Shown here: positions 47,143-55,836 of the stretch, one piece after another
How positions within the stretch are numbered: position 1 is the first letter of the stretch
How the letters are laid out: each line of letters opens with the position of its first letter
DNA from: Alcanivorax sp.
GTDB taxonomy: Bacteria > Pseudomonadota > Gammaproteobacteria > Pseudomonadales > Alcanivoracaceae
Assembly: GCA_022565695.1 (NCBI GenBank)
Contig: JAIUME010000009.1
Span: 62,001-126,000 of the forward strand
Direction of reading: 5' to 3'
Length of the DNA stretch: 64,000 nucleotides
The notes under the pieces: generated by a model
Database searches by the model: none
Told to the model about the DNA's origin: nothing
What the model saw: the letters and a program-made list of their open reading frames with translations, nothing else
Program-made: the position numbers and the translations under genes

Positions 47143-47253
47143 AGGAAGTCGCCGGATGACCCATCATTGCCGGTGCACGATCCCCCCAAGGCGCTATGAA
47201 AGATAGCGCTCACAACCCCCCCTCTCCCCCCACTTTGGAGAGGGGTTTTTTTT
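47143..47253 (+). ncRNA. Candidate plus-strand small RNA ending at a strong terminator
   Basis: A possible promoter (TTGTTC near 47109, CATTCT near 47131) precedes a roughly 110-nt stretch with one clean hairpin (GCGCTAT/ATAGCGC, 47191-47209, GAAAG loop) and a strong terminator: CCCCTCTCC (47219-47227) with GGAGAGGGG (47237-47245) followed by eight T. No plus-strand gene precedes this terminator after fdxA, whose own terminator is 600 bp earlier. A noncoding transcript is the simplest explanation. Only weak GGA content, so probably not a CsrA sponge. Confidence 0.4.
47219..47253 (+). terminator. Strong rho-independent terminator
   Basis: A 9-bp stem CCCCTCTCC/GGAGAGGGG with a nine-base loop is followed by TTTTTTTT. 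It is oriented for plus-strand transcripts and lies 17 bp before the end of the convergent glycosyltransferase/HPt gene. Confidence 0.85.
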
Positions 47254-47269
47254 GCCCTCACATTTGCCC

Positions 47270-48283
47270 TTACACCAATGCAGCAAGCGCATCAGACGCT
47301 TCAGCTGTCGCATCTTCAAGCTCGGCAATCAGGCGGTTGGCATCTCCCCCGCTGTGGGCAGGGTCCGGGCCGGCCATGACGGCCTCCAGTGCTGCACACA
47401 AGGCGGCCACCCGCACCGCACCCAGATTACTGCTACTGCCCTTGAGGGTGTGGGCCGCACGGCGCAGCGCTTCATCCCGTGCGGCATCAGCGCCCCCGGC
47501 GACCAGTGCCCTGAGTTCCTCAAGGCGGGCGCCCGCGTCACGCAGGTATGCCTGTACCAGCATCGGAAACTCGGCGCCCATGATGTCGCGCAGCTCCGCC
47601 ACCAGGGCGTGGTCGAGCACATCTGCAGTGTTCATGCGTTTTCTCTCCGGCACCAGGCCCGTGTTAAGTAATCCTTCGTTGCGCGCCCGCTCGACATCAG
47701 CCAGGTCATCCACGTCCCAGCGCGCAGCGAGCTGTGCTACCGAGCCCCGCGGCGTGAGGCAGGCCAGGCTGTCGGCCAGGGCATGGCATCCACCGAACCG
47801 CGCACCGCTGAACACCGGCGCCCCGAACCAGGCGGACGGCTGTGCGCTGCCCAGCAACACGTAACCGCCGTCTTCCGCCGGCGTCAGCACAAAGTCGCTG
47901 CGCGTCAGCGCCGCCAGGCCCTGCTGCAGGTCCTCTGGTGTCAGTGCGGCACAGTCACTGCCCACCAGCAGCACGCGCGGATAGCCCGCACCGTGCGCAC
48001 TGGCCAAGGCACTCTGCATGCGCCAGCCCAGATCGCCGCACTCCTGAGGCAGCCAGGTGGCCTCACGGCCAGAGGGCAGACAGGCCCGCAATGGCGCCGG
48101 ATCGCCTGCCACATGACAGCGTAATGCCCAGTCCCCGGCGGAGCAGGTTTCCAGGGCACGCCGCACCAGTGCCTGATGCACTGCCAGGGCACCTTCGGTG
48201 CCCAGCGCCGGTATCAGGCGGGTTTTGGCACGGCCGGGCTCGAAGCCTTTACTCAGCAGAATCACCGCTGTCGCGTCAGTCAT
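47270..48283 (-). CDS. DUF2064 (TIGR04282-type) glycosyltransferase fused to an HPt domain
   Basis: 337 residues. Residues 1-205 are a nucleotide-diphospho-sugar transferase-like DUF2064/TIGR04282 domain (ILLSKGFEPGRAKTRLIPALG, VLLVGSDCAALTPEDL, FVLTPAEDGGYVLLG). Residues about 217-337 form a histidine phosphotransfer domain with the phospho-His in RRAAHTLKGSSSNLGA. An in-frame ATG at 47635, preceded by CCGGAGAGAAAACGC, could also produce the HPt domain alone (121 residues). It overlaps the partner TIGR04283 gene by 8 bp. The fusion is unusual; HPt domains belong to phosphorelays. Confidence 0.85.
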   Translation of the reverse strand: MTDATAVILLSKGFEPGRAKTRLIPALGTEGALAVHQALVRRALETCSAGDWALRCHVAGDPAPLRACLPSGREATWLPQECGDLGWRMQSALASAHGAGYPRVLLVGSDCAALTPEDLQQGLAALTRSDFVLTPAEDGGYVLLGSAQPSAWFGAPVFSGARFGGCHALADSLACLTPRGSVAQLAARWDVDDLADVERARNEGLLNTGLVPERKRMNTADVLDHALVAELRDIMGAEFPMLVQAYLRDAGARLEELRALVAGGADAARDEALRRAAHTLKGSSSNLGAVRVAALCAALEAVMAGPDPAHSGGDANRLIAELEDATAEASDALAALV

Positions 48284-49085
48284 CCGTTATGTCTCGGGGG
48301 CCTGGCCGGCGCTGTGACACGGGCCGACCATAATACAATGCATGGAGCCGTTGTGGATCGTCGCCGCGCCAGTAACGCCAGCGCAGCCGCCACATCAGCA
48401 TGATGGTGCGCCAGGTGCCATGTTGCGCCCAGCGTCGGCTGTCCACCGTCAACGCTGGCCCCAGCACCCGGGGCGCCGCCTGCGCACGCAGCACCTTGCT
48501 GAGGGCGACATCCTCCATCAGGGGTAACGCCGGATAGCCGCCCACTGCCTGGAACAGGGCCCGTTTGACAAGGATACCCTGATCGCCGGTGGCCACGCGC
48601 GTGCTTCGGGAGCGCAGGTTCATCAGCGCAGCCACACAACGCAGGAGGGGGCTCGGCGCGGACATCCTCACGCGGAAAAAGCCCCAGCGGGCATCTTCCG
48701 GCAGCGCCTGCAGGGCAGCCAGGTGCTGCGATGTCACGCCGGTGTCGGCATGGAGAAACCAGAACCACTGCCCGCGGGCATGTTGCGCACCGTGATTCAT
48801 CTGCAATGCCCGCCCGGCGGGCGACAGCAAAACACGATCCGCGAACTCCGCCGCACAGGCGGCACTGTCATCATCACTGCCGCCATCCACCACCAGCACC
48901 TCCACCCCGCGCGTGCGCCAGTCCTGCAATGGCATCAGCGTGACAGCAAGCCGCTGCGCCTCGTTGCGCACCGGCACGATCACGGATAGCCAGGGGGGCG
49001 CCCCCCTGTCGGAGGTACTCGTAACGGACGAGTCAGGTGATGAGTGTGCGGGCATGGATCTCGGCATCAATGGGATCGGCATCAA
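48276..49085 (-). CDS. Family 2 glycosyltransferase, TIGR04283 type (arsenosugar biosynthesis-like)
   Basis: 269 residues. GT2 fold: LSVIVPVRNEAQRL, VLVVDGGSDDDS, GRALQMNHGAQHARGQWFWFLHADT (DxD-like HAD), MEDVALSKVLR, then a basic C-terminus. The TIGR04283/TIGR04282 pair is typical of loci annotated as arsenosugar biosynthesis, but no arsenic genes are visible here. In-frame ATG codons at 49085, 49082 and 49055 leave the start uncertain; the N-terminal 30 residues look disordered. It overlaps the DUF2064 gene by 8 bp. Confidence 0.87.
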   Translation of the reverse strand: MMPIPLMPRSMPAHSSPDSSVTSTSDRGAPPWLSVIVPVRNEAQRLAVTLMPLQDWRTRGVEVLVVDGGSDDDSAACAAEFADRVLLSPAGRALQMNHGAQHARGQWFWFLHADTGVTSQHLAALQALPEDARWGFFRVRMSAPSPLLRCVAALMNLRSRSTRVATGDQGILVKRALFQAVGGYPALPLMEDVALSKVLRAQAAPRVLGPALTVDSRRWAQHGTWRTIMLMWRLRWRYWRGDDPQRLHALYYGRPVSQRRPGPRDITDD

Positions 49086-49203
49086 TCTGTGAGCGAAGCA
49101 TCGGGCAAACCATACAACGCCGTGGTCGCGGGCACCATCTCAAGTCAGGCACCGTTTTGCCGGGGGTGGCACAAATTTCCCAAGCCTCTACAATTGAGCG
49201 CCT

Positions 49204-49280
49204 GCCCCGGTAGCTCAGTTGGATAGAGCAAGCGCCTCCTAAGCGCTAGGTCGGACGTTCAAATCGTCTCCGGGGCACCA
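49204..49280 (+). tRNA. tRNA-Arg(CCU)
   Basis: The acceptor stem GCCCCGG pairs with CCGGGGC. D-loop AGCTCAGTTGGATAGAGC, anticodon arm AGCGC-CTCCTAA-GCGCT with anticodon CCU (codon AGG), T-loop GTTCAAATC, discriminator A and encoded CCA. All parts are canonical. Confidence 0.97.
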
Positions 49281-49361
49281 GTTAATGGCAGACAGACCTA
49301 TGCCTTGCACAGTACTCTGGATATGACGTATTGGATCTGACGCATTCAGGGAGATGACATC

Positions 49362-49541
49362 ATGACGAATATTCTGGGACTGGTCGTTCTGGCGTTGGTC
49401 ATTTACGCCATTGTGCTGATCGCTGGCTCTGGCGCCAAAACGGGCGAGAAAGTGCTGTGGATCGTGCTGGTGATATTGCTGCCGGTACTGGGGCTGATCA
49501 TCTGGGCGTTGCTTGGCCCGGGCAGCCCGCTGAAAAAATAG
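49362..49541 (+). CDS. Small PLDc_N-type membrane protein
   Basis: 59 residues: two hydrophobic helices separated by a short polar turn (VVLALVIYAIVLIAGSGAKTGEKVLWIVLVILLP in outline) and the end LGLIIWALLGPGSPLKK. This is the phospholipase D/transposase-linked N-terminal (PLDc_N) hairpin, known as a stand-alone protein. A CAGGGAGATGAC ribosome site precedes ATG 49362. Function unknown. Confidence 0.8.
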   Translation: MTNILGLVVLALVIYAIVLIAGSGAKTGEKVLWIVLVILLPVLGLIIWALLGPGSPLKK

Positions 49542-49553
49542 CGGCGTCACGGA

Positions 49554-50369
49554 TCAGCGGGTTCTGCCGCCACCGTAGTTGATGTTTTTGGCACTCTGGC
49601 CCGACCTGGCGCGGGCCGCAGACTGTGATGCATCACGCCAGCCCGGCGGCGCGAGAACGGGGCTGTCCTCCATTCCCTGGTACGCCGGCTGATTGATCAT
49701 GCGGCCCAGGCGCTGCAGGGAAAAGTACGGAATGTCCCGCAGGATGACGTTGCCCAGCCAGGCCGGAATATAACCGCCCGGGTCCACCACCACTTCGAAG
49801 GTAATCCGCACATCCGGCGCCGTCAGGGGCTCGAAACGCAGGTGCCCGGTCATCTCCGGCATACGCACGTACCCCGGCACTGGCGGCTTGACGCCCTCCT
49901 GTGCCTGATAGCGCACGTTTACCGTATGGTCATCACTGCTCTGGAGTAGCTTGATGTGCAACATCACATCCCGGTTGCTCACCGGCCAGGGCAGAAAGGT
50001 GGTCACATGAATGTCCCGATCCTGGTGCGTGCGGCGGTCGATTTCCGTGATTTCGGACACCATATGCATCCAGCTGGCGATAAAGCCGTAGTCGTTCAAC
50101 TGCGCGCCGATGGCGGCGAAGTCCTCTACCGGCATCACCGTGACACCCCGGAAAGATCGCATGCGGCTGTGATCGTTCTCGCGACGAAACACCTGGATAT
50201 TGTCCCGATCCGTGATCAACTGCCAGTCACTCGCTGGCGCAGCAGCATCCGCATCAGCCCGCGCGCCCGCGCTTGCCGACGCCGGCAGAACCAGCATCGT
50301 CATCAACGCGAGCACGGGCAGCAAGCTCGTCAACAAGCCCGTTACATGAATAGCTGGTATGTGCTTCAC
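49554..50369 (-). CDS. START domain-containing secreted protein
   Basis: 271 residues from the GTG at 50369, which has GGGGGGAG just upstream; an ATG at 50390 lacks a ribosome site. A signal peptide (hydrophobic about residues 8-32, ASASAGA) is followed by a START/SRPBCC lipid-binding domain: WQLITDRDNIQVFRRE, MRSFRGVTVMPVEDF, FLPWPVSNRDVM and ITFEVVVDPGGYIPAWLGN. It would bind a hydrophobic ligand in the periplasm. The C-terminus is low complexity and Gly/Arg-rich. Confidence 0.88.
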   Translation of the reverse strand: MKHIPAIHVTGLLTSLLPVLALMTMLVLPASASAGARADADAAAPASDWQLITDRDNIQVFRRENDHSRMRSFRGVTVMPVEDFAAIGAQLNDYGFIASWMHMVSEITEIDRRTHQDRDIHVTTFLPWPVSNRDVMLHIKLLQSSDDHTVNVRYQAQEGVKPPVPGYVRMPEMTGHLRFEPLTAPDVRITFEVVVDPGGYIPAWLGNVILRDIPYFSLQRLGRMINQPAYQGMEDSPVLAPPGWRDASQSAARARSGQSAKNINYGGGRTR

Positions 50370-50438
50370 CGACTCCCCCCCGGGAACCATGACAATCTTG
50401 ATGGTATCACACTGCCATCATTGCAAAGGTGATGCGCG

Positions 50439-50951
50439 TCAGTAGGTTTGCCCCACGGACCAGACGGCCACTGCTGCACTGGCCAGGGCCACAACCAGCA
50501 GCTGTGTCTGCTGACGGCGGGCGGCCAGCCATGGCACCGGCCAGAGCCGTCGCTGGGAGGGCAGATGCTCGATCCCGGCGAACACCAGCACTGCCAACAG
50601 CAACAGCACAGCACCGCCTGCCAACGGCATGAACAGCGCCGCGACCGCCGCAAGCAGCGGTATACACAACGCAATGCCCAGCCCCGGTGCCACACCGCCC
50701 TCGCCTGCCGACAGCGGGCTCTCGGCGGGATCGGGGCTCGGGGCAAACACGGGCGCCATATAGAGCCCCGCCAACTGCCACAGGTACAAAGCTGTCAGCA
50801 GGTTGACGCCGCGCACCGGCAGCAATCTGCCGTCTGCTTCGGGAATCCAGGCACAGATCCCCAGCAGCACGACCAGCAACACCAGCGCATAATGCAGCCG
50901 CAACATCGTCGCCGCACGCGGCGGCAGCACCTGCCCCTGTTCGAGTTTCAC
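50439..50951 (-). CDS. Multi-pass membrane protein of unknown function
   Basis: 170 residues with four to five hydrophobic helices (about 17-34, 50-66, 90-125 as two, 150-166). A Pro/Ser-rich loop (FAPSPDPAESPLSAGEGG) separates the second and third. No enzyme motifs. It lies 15 bp after the cardiolipin synthase stop on the same strand, so it is in that transcript. Family unassigned. Confidence 0.65.
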   Translation of the reverse strand: MKLEQGQVLPPRAATMLRLHYALVLLVVLLGICAWIPEADGRLLPVRGVNLLTALYLWQLAGLYMAPVFAPSPDPAESPLSAGEGGVAPGLGIALCIPLLAAVAALFMPLAGGAVLLLLAVLVFAGIEHLPSQRRLWPVPWLAARRQQTQLLVVALASAAVAVWSVGQTY

Positions 50952-50966
50952 CGTACGTTCCTCATG

Positions 50967-52415
50967 TTAGAGATAAGGCTCCAGCACGTAGGCCACGCCG
51001 TTACGCAGCCGCTTGAGATAGGGCTGGTTCAGCATATCGTCCAGACTGACCCGGCGGGCATTGGCCCGGCGCATGTCCATCTGCCGATTCAGGGTTTCTA
51101 CCAACGCCACATCGTAGCATTCCAGGTCGAATTCAAAATTCAGGCGCAGGCTTCTGGCATCCCAGTTGCCGGAACCCAGCAGTGCCCAGTTGCCATCCAC
51201 CGTCATCACCTTGCTGTGATCAAACGGCTCGCCCGAGAAGTAAAGCTCACAGCCGTCGTTCACCAGCCAGGGCAACATGTGCAGAGACGCCCAATGGACC
51301 AGGCGCATGTTATTGCGTCCGGGCAACAGCAGGGTCACCCGCACCCCACGCATACAGGCAAGCTGTAACGCTGTCAGCAACGTCTGATCCGGGACAAAAT
51401 ACGGTGTCATGATGCGCACTTCGTACTGGGCGCTGCCGATGGCGGCGAGCAGCGTCAGCCGTCGTTTGCCCAGGTCTGCATCAGGCCCGGCACTGATACC
51501 CCGCGCCAGCACCGAACCGGCCTCCAGCGTACCCACATAGTCATGGTTGAGGTGTTCACGGCAGGTGAAGTACCAGTCTGCGGCAAAACTGCGTAGCAGG
51601 TGCTCCACCACCGGACCTTCGATACGGGCATGCAAATCGCGGATATCGGGCGGCTGTTGCACGTAGCCGGCACGCAGGTTCATGCCGCCGGTAAATCCGA
51701 CGCGCCGATCAACAATCATGACCTTGCGGTGATTGCGCAGATTCATATAAGGCATGCGCCAGGGCGCCAGCGAGTAGAGGAAACGCTCGACGATAACGCC
51801 ACGACGCCGCAACCTGCGCACGATGGACGGGAAGGTGTAGAGGGCGCCCATGCCGTCAATCAGCACGCGCACCTGCACGCCCCGCTTCGCCGCGGCAGCC
51901 AGCGCATCCACCAGTGGGCGTCCGGCCGCGTCATTGCCAAAAATGTAGGTCACCAGAAAGACGGAGTCCTCGGCTTCTTCGATCGCCGTCATCATGGCCG
52001 CCAGTGCTTCCGGCGCATCCATGACCGCCAGCGCATTACCGTTGAGCAGCGGCAGCCCGGTCAGGCGGCCAGAGAGTTCGGCGAGTGTGTGCAGGTGGCT
52101 GACTCGGGGACGGGGCTGTACAACCGGGAGCTGATCCGGTGCGTCAGAAAGACTGTCGGGCACGATCTGCCGGGCGCGGCGCTGGATGCGGTTCACACCC
52201 AACAGCAGATACAGCACAGCACCCACCAGCGGCAACAGCCAGATCAGCCCGGTCCAGGCGGCAGCCGCCCGGGAGTCCCGCTTGTTCATCACGGCATGGG
52301 ACATCGCCAGCACGGCGACCACCACGCTGGTGAACGCCACCAGCCCGGGCCAGTATTCGTAAAGCTGCAGCGCCAGTGGCTCAAGCCAGGCCCAGACATA
52401 CTCCGTTGCCCCCAA
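50967..52415 (-). CDS. cls: Cardiolipin synthase (phospholipase D family)
   Basis: 482 residues from a TTG start at 52415, chosen because AAGGAGGACAGGG lies immediately upstream and the length then matches the family; the reading frame is open further upstream without a good site. Two N-terminal membrane helices with the PLDc_N signature (WTGLIWLLPLVGAVLYLLLG) are followed by two HKD catalytic motifs, HRKVMIVDRRVGFTGGMN and HSKVMTVDGNWALLGSGNWD. It condenses phosphatidylglycerol to cardiolipin at the inner membrane. Confidence 0.94.
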   Translation of the reverse strand: MGATEYVWAWLEPLALQLYEYWPGLVAFTSVVVAVLAMSHAVMNKRDSRAAAAWTGLIWLLPLVGAVLYLLLGVNRIQRRARQIVPDSLSDAPDQLPVVQPRPRVSHLHTLAELSGRLTGLPLLNGNALAVMDAPEALAAMMTAIEEAEDSVFLVTYIFGNDAAGRPLVDALAAAAKRGVQVRVLIDGMGALYTFPSIVRRLRRRGVIVERFLYSLAPWRMPYMNLRNHRKVMIVDRRVGFTGGMNLRAGYVQQPPDIRDLHARIEGPVVEHLLRSFAADWYFTCREHLNHDYVGTLEAGSVLARGISAGPDADLGKRRLTLLAAIGSAQYEVRIMTPYFVPDQTLLTALQLACMRGVRVTLLLPGRNNMRLVHWASLHMLPWLVNDGCELYFSGEPFDHSKVMTVDGNWALLGSGNWDARSLRLNFEFDLECYDVALVETLNRQMDMRRANARRVSLDDMLNQPYLKRLRNGVAYVLEPYL

Positions 52416-52555
52416 CCCTGTCCTCCTTTTTATCGTTGCCGCGCACGCGAGGTGGCCGCTATTGTGGCATATTCCGGAGTGTGCGGAAGCGCCACTCACC
52501 GGTCAGTGATGTAAAACCGATGACAAGCGCTGAAAAAGCGATTACAAAAGGAGTT

Positions 52556-52576
52556 GTGGCACCCGTCGGGTGCCAC
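52556..52576. other. Perfect 9-bp stem-loop in the cls upstream region
   Basis: GTGGCACCC (52556-52564), loop GTC, GGGTGCCAC (52568-52576). There is no T-run on the plus strand. On the minus strand it is followed by AACTCCTTTTG, a weak terminator-like tail. The 225-bp gap around it shows no gene. Confidence 0.4.
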
Positions 52577-52640
52577 TGCCCTGTCTGCAGCACGCAGGCT
52601 GGCAAGGCAAATACCGGACAACGCAAGAGTCAGACTGGTT

Positions 52641-52808
52641 ATGGGACGCCGTCAATTCGACGATTACGAACAGGACGAATGGCAAGAGCATCACGCCCGC
52701 GAGGAACGGCACAAGCAACGTCGCGAGGCCCATCTGCGCAAGCGCGCTCAGGATGCCCCCGCAGCACCGAAGCAGGAACGCCACTCGCACCGGGACCACG
52801 ACGCCTGA
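52641..52808 (+). CDS. Small, highly charged cytoplasmic protein
   Basis: 55 residues, dominated by Glu, Asp, Arg, Lys, His and Gln (MGRRQFDDYEQDEWQEHHAR at the start). It likely forms one charged helix. Codon use fits the genome, with third positions mostly G or C. The minus strand across it reads as a hydrophobic frame, which I take as a shadow. No recognised family; the ribosome site is weak. Confidence 0.45.
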   Translation: MGRRQFDDYEQDEWQEHHAREERHKQRREAHLRKRAQDAPAAPKQERHSHRDHDA

Positions 52809-52898
52809 CGTAACAGGCTTCGCCGGGCAATGTCTCCCCCGCCGGACACACCTGACGTGTTGCCCGACCTGTATTGCTGTGGCTTGCGCGCAGCGAAG

Positions 52899-53237
52899 CT
52901 AGACAGCAAACCGTGCCGCCAGCTCATCCAGCACCGCTTCCGCTGCCTTGTCGCAATGCCGGATCTGATAGCCGGCATGGCGACGCTGCGCCACGCCGCG
53001 CTCCCAGCGCAGCACCGCATCGACGGCCACTTCACGCTGCCCGGCCAGGGCCCAGGGCAATATGAAACGCAGATGCGCGGGGCTGTCGCCGCAGACCGGC
53101 TCAGCGCCTGATATACAGAAGCCACTCATGGAGATGTCCACCAGATGCCCGAGATGCCGGCCACTGGCCGTGTCCTGGACGCGGACATTGATTTTCAGAT
53201 GATCGCGGTGCAGACGTTGGTGCAAATGTTGATGCAT
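52899..53237 (-). CDS. PilZ domain protein
   Basis: 112 residues. The N-terminal MHQHLHQRLHRDHLKINVRVQD is followed by the PilZ core LGHLVDISMSGFCIS (D/NxSxxG motif) and a beta-barrel ending in WERGVAQRRHAGYQIRH. The usual RxxxR c-di-GMP motif is represented by the basic His/Arg N-terminus (RLHRDH), so binding is possible but not certain. The start at 53237 has GGGAGGTCATC upstream. It is divergent from the Smr gene. Confidence 0.85.
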   Translation of the reverse strand: MHQHLHQRLHRDHLKINVRVQDTASGRHLGHLVDISMSGFCISGAEPVCGDSPAHLRFILPWALAGQREVAVDAVLRWERGVAQRRHAGYQIRHCDKAAEAVLDELAARFAV

Positions 53238-53385
53238 GATGACCTCCCGCAGGAAGCTGGTGTCAAACCACCTTTCCAGTCCCAGTTTCTGCCTGCTTTC
53301 TGTACTATTCAAGTCAGGCCTCACATGAAGCACCGAGCGCAGGCGACGTGGGGCGGCATAGACAACACACCAGCAGGTGATGGCC

Positions 53386-53985
53386 ATGACGGACAAGGAC
53401 CTGGATCTGTTTTACAGCGAACTGGGTGATGTGCGGCCTATCGGCCCCAGCGACCGGATTCGCCCGAAAGGCAGGCCGGCGCCCACACTAAGCCAGCAGG
53501 CACGGCGCGACGCAGCCCAACACGCGCGGCGCCTGGACCCCAACCCGCTCACCCTGCCGGACGAGGTCGCGCAGGTCGGCGCCCACGACATCGTCGGACT
53601 GAAGAAGAACGGCGTTCAGGAAGGCGTCTACCGCAAGTTGCGGCTGGGCAAATACGAGATCCAGGCCAAGCTGGATCTGCACAGGGTGCTGCTGCGGGAC
53701 GCGCGGACACAGGTCTATGACTTCATCCGCCACGCCCACGAGGCCGGCCTCAGAACCGTGATGATCACCCATGGCAAGGGTTTGCACAGCGAGACCCCGG
53801 CGCGTATGAAAAGCCATACGCTGCACTGGCTTGAGGAGTTCGATCTGGTGCTGGCGTTTCACTCGGCCAAACCGGCCCACGGCGGCGCTGGCGCCACCTA
53901 TGTGTTGCTGCGCAAATCCTCCGAAGCCAGCCTCAAGACCCGCGAAGTCTACGCTGAGCGCAGCCGCGCCCAGCGCAAGACCTGA
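53386..53985 (+). CDS. Smr domain DNA endonuclease-like protein (SmrA)
   Basis: 199 residues. The C-terminal Smr domain has AKLDLHRVLLRDARTQVYDFIRHAHEAGLRTVMITHGKGLHSE (LDLH and HGKG motifs) and ends with HGGAGATYVLLRK. The N-terminal half is linker-like. Start choice: ATG at 53386 with AGGTG upstream; ATG 53380 and GTG 53377 are alternatives. Members show nicking or RNase activity. Confidence 0.9.
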   Translation: MTDKDLDLFYSELGDVRPIGPSDRIRPKGRPAPTLSQQARRDAAQHARRLDPNPLTLPDEVAQVGAHDIVGLKKNGVQEGVYRKLRLGKYEIQAKLDLHRVLLRDARTQVYDFIRHAHEAGLRTVMITHGKGLHSETPARMKSHTLHWLEEFDLVLAFHSAKPAHGGAGATYVLLRKSSEASLKTREVYAERSRAQRKT

Positions 53986-54003
53986 TACGCCGCGCGGCGG
54001 CGC

Positions 54004-55401
54004 TTAACGGCGCAGCCGGTTGAGGCCATTGATGGCCGCCACCCGGTAGGCTTCGGCCATGGTGGGATAGTTGAAGGTGGTTTCAACGAAGTAATTGATG
54101 CTGTTGTGGGGCGCTGGCTGGGCCATGATGGCCTGCCCCACGTGGACGATTTCTGTCGCCTGGTAACCGAAGCAGTGAATACCCAGCAACTCCAGCGTGT
54201 CACGGTGGAACAGCAGCTTGAGCATGCCCGCCTTCTCGCCGGTGATCTGGGCCCGGGCCAGGTTCTTGAAAAACGCCTGCCCCACTTCGTAGGGCACCCG
54301 TGCCTCGGTCAGCTCGTGCTCGGTGCGACCGACGGAGCTGATGCCCGGAATGGTATAGATGCCGGTCGGCACATTGCCCACCTGACGTGCCGGTTCACCG
54401 CATATCGCCGCCGCGCAGAAACGACCCTGGTCGTACGACGCGCTGGCCAGTGAGGGCCAGCCGATCAGGTCACCCACCGCATAGATACCCGGCACCCCGG
54501 TCTGGTACTGCTCATCCACCTGCAGCTGACCGCGACTATTGGGCTCCAGACCGACGGTTTCCAGTCCCAACTTGCCCGAGTTGCCACTGCGGCCATTGGA
54601 CCAGAGCAATGCGTCGGCGCGCAGCCGTTTGCCCGATTGCAGGATCAGTGTCACGCCATCGTCATCAGCTTCGACCGACTGATACTCCTCGCCGTGCCGT
54701 ATGGTGCAGCCCTGCTCGCGCAGGTGATAACTGAGCGCATCGGAAATCTCGGCATCGAGAAAATCCAGCAGGTGCTCGCGGTTGTTGACCAGATCTATCC
54801 GCATGCCCAGACCGGTAAACAGGCTGGCATACTCGCAACCGATCACGCCGGCGCCGTAGATGATCAGATTGCGAGGGGTGTGTGCCATGTTCAGGATGGT
54901 GTCGCTGTCGTAGACGCGGGGGTGGTTGAAGTCCACGTCCGCCGGACGATAGGGGCGCGAACCGGTGGCCAGAATCACGTTGCGGGTTTCCAGCACCCAT
55001 TCACGCTCCTGGCTGTCCTCGACGCGCACTCGGCCCTCGCCGTCCAGGCGGCCACGGCCATTGAACAGCTGCACACGGTTGCGGAAGTAAGCGCCAGAGC
55101 GTACCCGCACCTGCGCGCCGATCACATCGCTGATCTTGTTCACCAGTTCGGGCCAGCCCACATCCGGCACGGCAGACACGCCCTGCAGCAGGGGGTTACG
55201 CTGGTGACGAATCACCTGGCGCACCTGATGCCGCAACGCCTTCGAGGGAATCGTGCCCAGGTGTGTGCAGCTGCCGCCGACCTGTTCCTGATCCTCGATC
55301 ATGGCGACCCGCATGCCGCTCTTCGCCGCACGCATTGCTGCCGCCTCCCCTGCCGGACCACTGCCTATGACTACCAGGTCCCAACCGGAAGAGGTGTTCA
55401 T
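54004..55401 (-). CDS. sthA: Soluble pyridine nucleotide transhydrogenase
   Basis: 465 residues, a flavoprotein of the disulfide-reductase family. FAD motif [20 protein letters not shown] at the N-terminus, then [17 protein letters not shown], where the second redox Cys of lipoamide dehydrogenases is replaced by Thr, as in SthA. The NAD motif [19 protein letters not shown] and the dimerisation tail [25 protein letters not shown] follow. It reoxidises NADPH with NAD+ in the cytoplasm. Single gene unit. Confidence 0.95.
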   Translation of the reverse strand: MNTSSGWDLVVIGSGPAGEAAAMRAAKSGMRVAMIEDQEQVGGSCTHLGTIPSKALRHQVRQVIRHQRNPLLQGVSAVPDVGWPELVNKISDVIGAQVRVRSGAYFRNRVQLFNGRGRLDGEGRVRVEDSQEREWVLETRNVILATGSRPYRPADVDFNHPRVYDSDTILNMAHTPRNLIIYGAGVIGCEYASLFTGLGMRIDLVNNREHLLDFLDAEISDALSYHLREQGCTIRHGEEYQSVEADDDGVTLILQSGKRLRADALLWSNGRSGNSGKLGLETVGLEPNSRGQLQVDEQYQTGVPGIYAVGDLIGWPSLASASYDQGRFCAAAICGEPARQVGNVPTGIYTIPGISSVGRTEHELTEARVPYEVGQAFFKNLARAQITGEKAGMLKLLFHRDTLELLGIHCFGYQATEIVHVGQAIMAQPAPHNSINYFVETTFNYPTMAEAYRVAAINGLNRLRR

Positions 55402-55532
55402 ATTCGCTCCTGTAACGTTTTGCCAGTGTATGTGGCACCATTATACGCAGGTCGACCAAATTGCTGCATTCGACCTGGGTCCAGTCAGGCAGGCGACAGA
55501 CCCCGGCAACGGCAGACAGGAGTAACAACAGG

Positions 55533-55814
55533 ATGGCATCAGGCTGGCGTGGTCAGTGGCAACGCGGAACAAGGTGGCTGCGGAATAATCCCGCTCTCGC
55601 ACTGAAAGTGCTGGGGATTGTGCTGGTGGTGATCATTGTGCTGCAGAATATGGAGCCGACCTCCGTGAAGATTCTGTTCTGGCAGTTACCCGCTGTGCCC
55701 AAGCTGGTGTTACTGCTGGTGGCCATGGCCGTCGGCGCACTGCTCCGGGAGAGCCTGCGCCGACGGCGTGATCACAAACGCGGTGACATGGCGAAGCGAA
55801 AGCCCTATTACTGA
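55533..55814 (+). CDS. LapA-domain (DUF1049) small membrane protein
   Basis: 93 residues. Two membrane segments (ALKVLGIVLVVIIVLQN and VPKLVLLLVAMAVGALL) flank the conserved NMEPTSVKILFWQLPAVPK, the signature of lipopolysaccharide-assembly protein A-type domains. The basic tail is cytoplasmic. An AGGAGTAACAACAGG ribosome site precedes ATG 55533. Function of stand-alone members is poorly known. Confidence 0.85.
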   Translation: MASGWRGQWQRGTRWLRNNPALALKVLGIVLVVIIVLQNMEPTSVKILFWQLPAVPKLVLLLVAMAVGALLRESLRRRRDHKRGDMAKRKPYY

Positions 55815-55836
55815 GCCCTGCTACTGAGCCCTCCTG

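Noticed and set aside
49204-49541. tRNA-Arg as an integration site for a mobile element
   Set aside because: No integrase gene and no repeated tRNA 3' end seen nearby; the following genes look like core genome.
52542-52799. Hydrophobic minus-strand 85-residue frame
   Set aside because: It mirrors a charged plus-strand small protein whose third codon positions fit the genome better; a hydrophobic frame opposite a charged one is expected by base complementarity.
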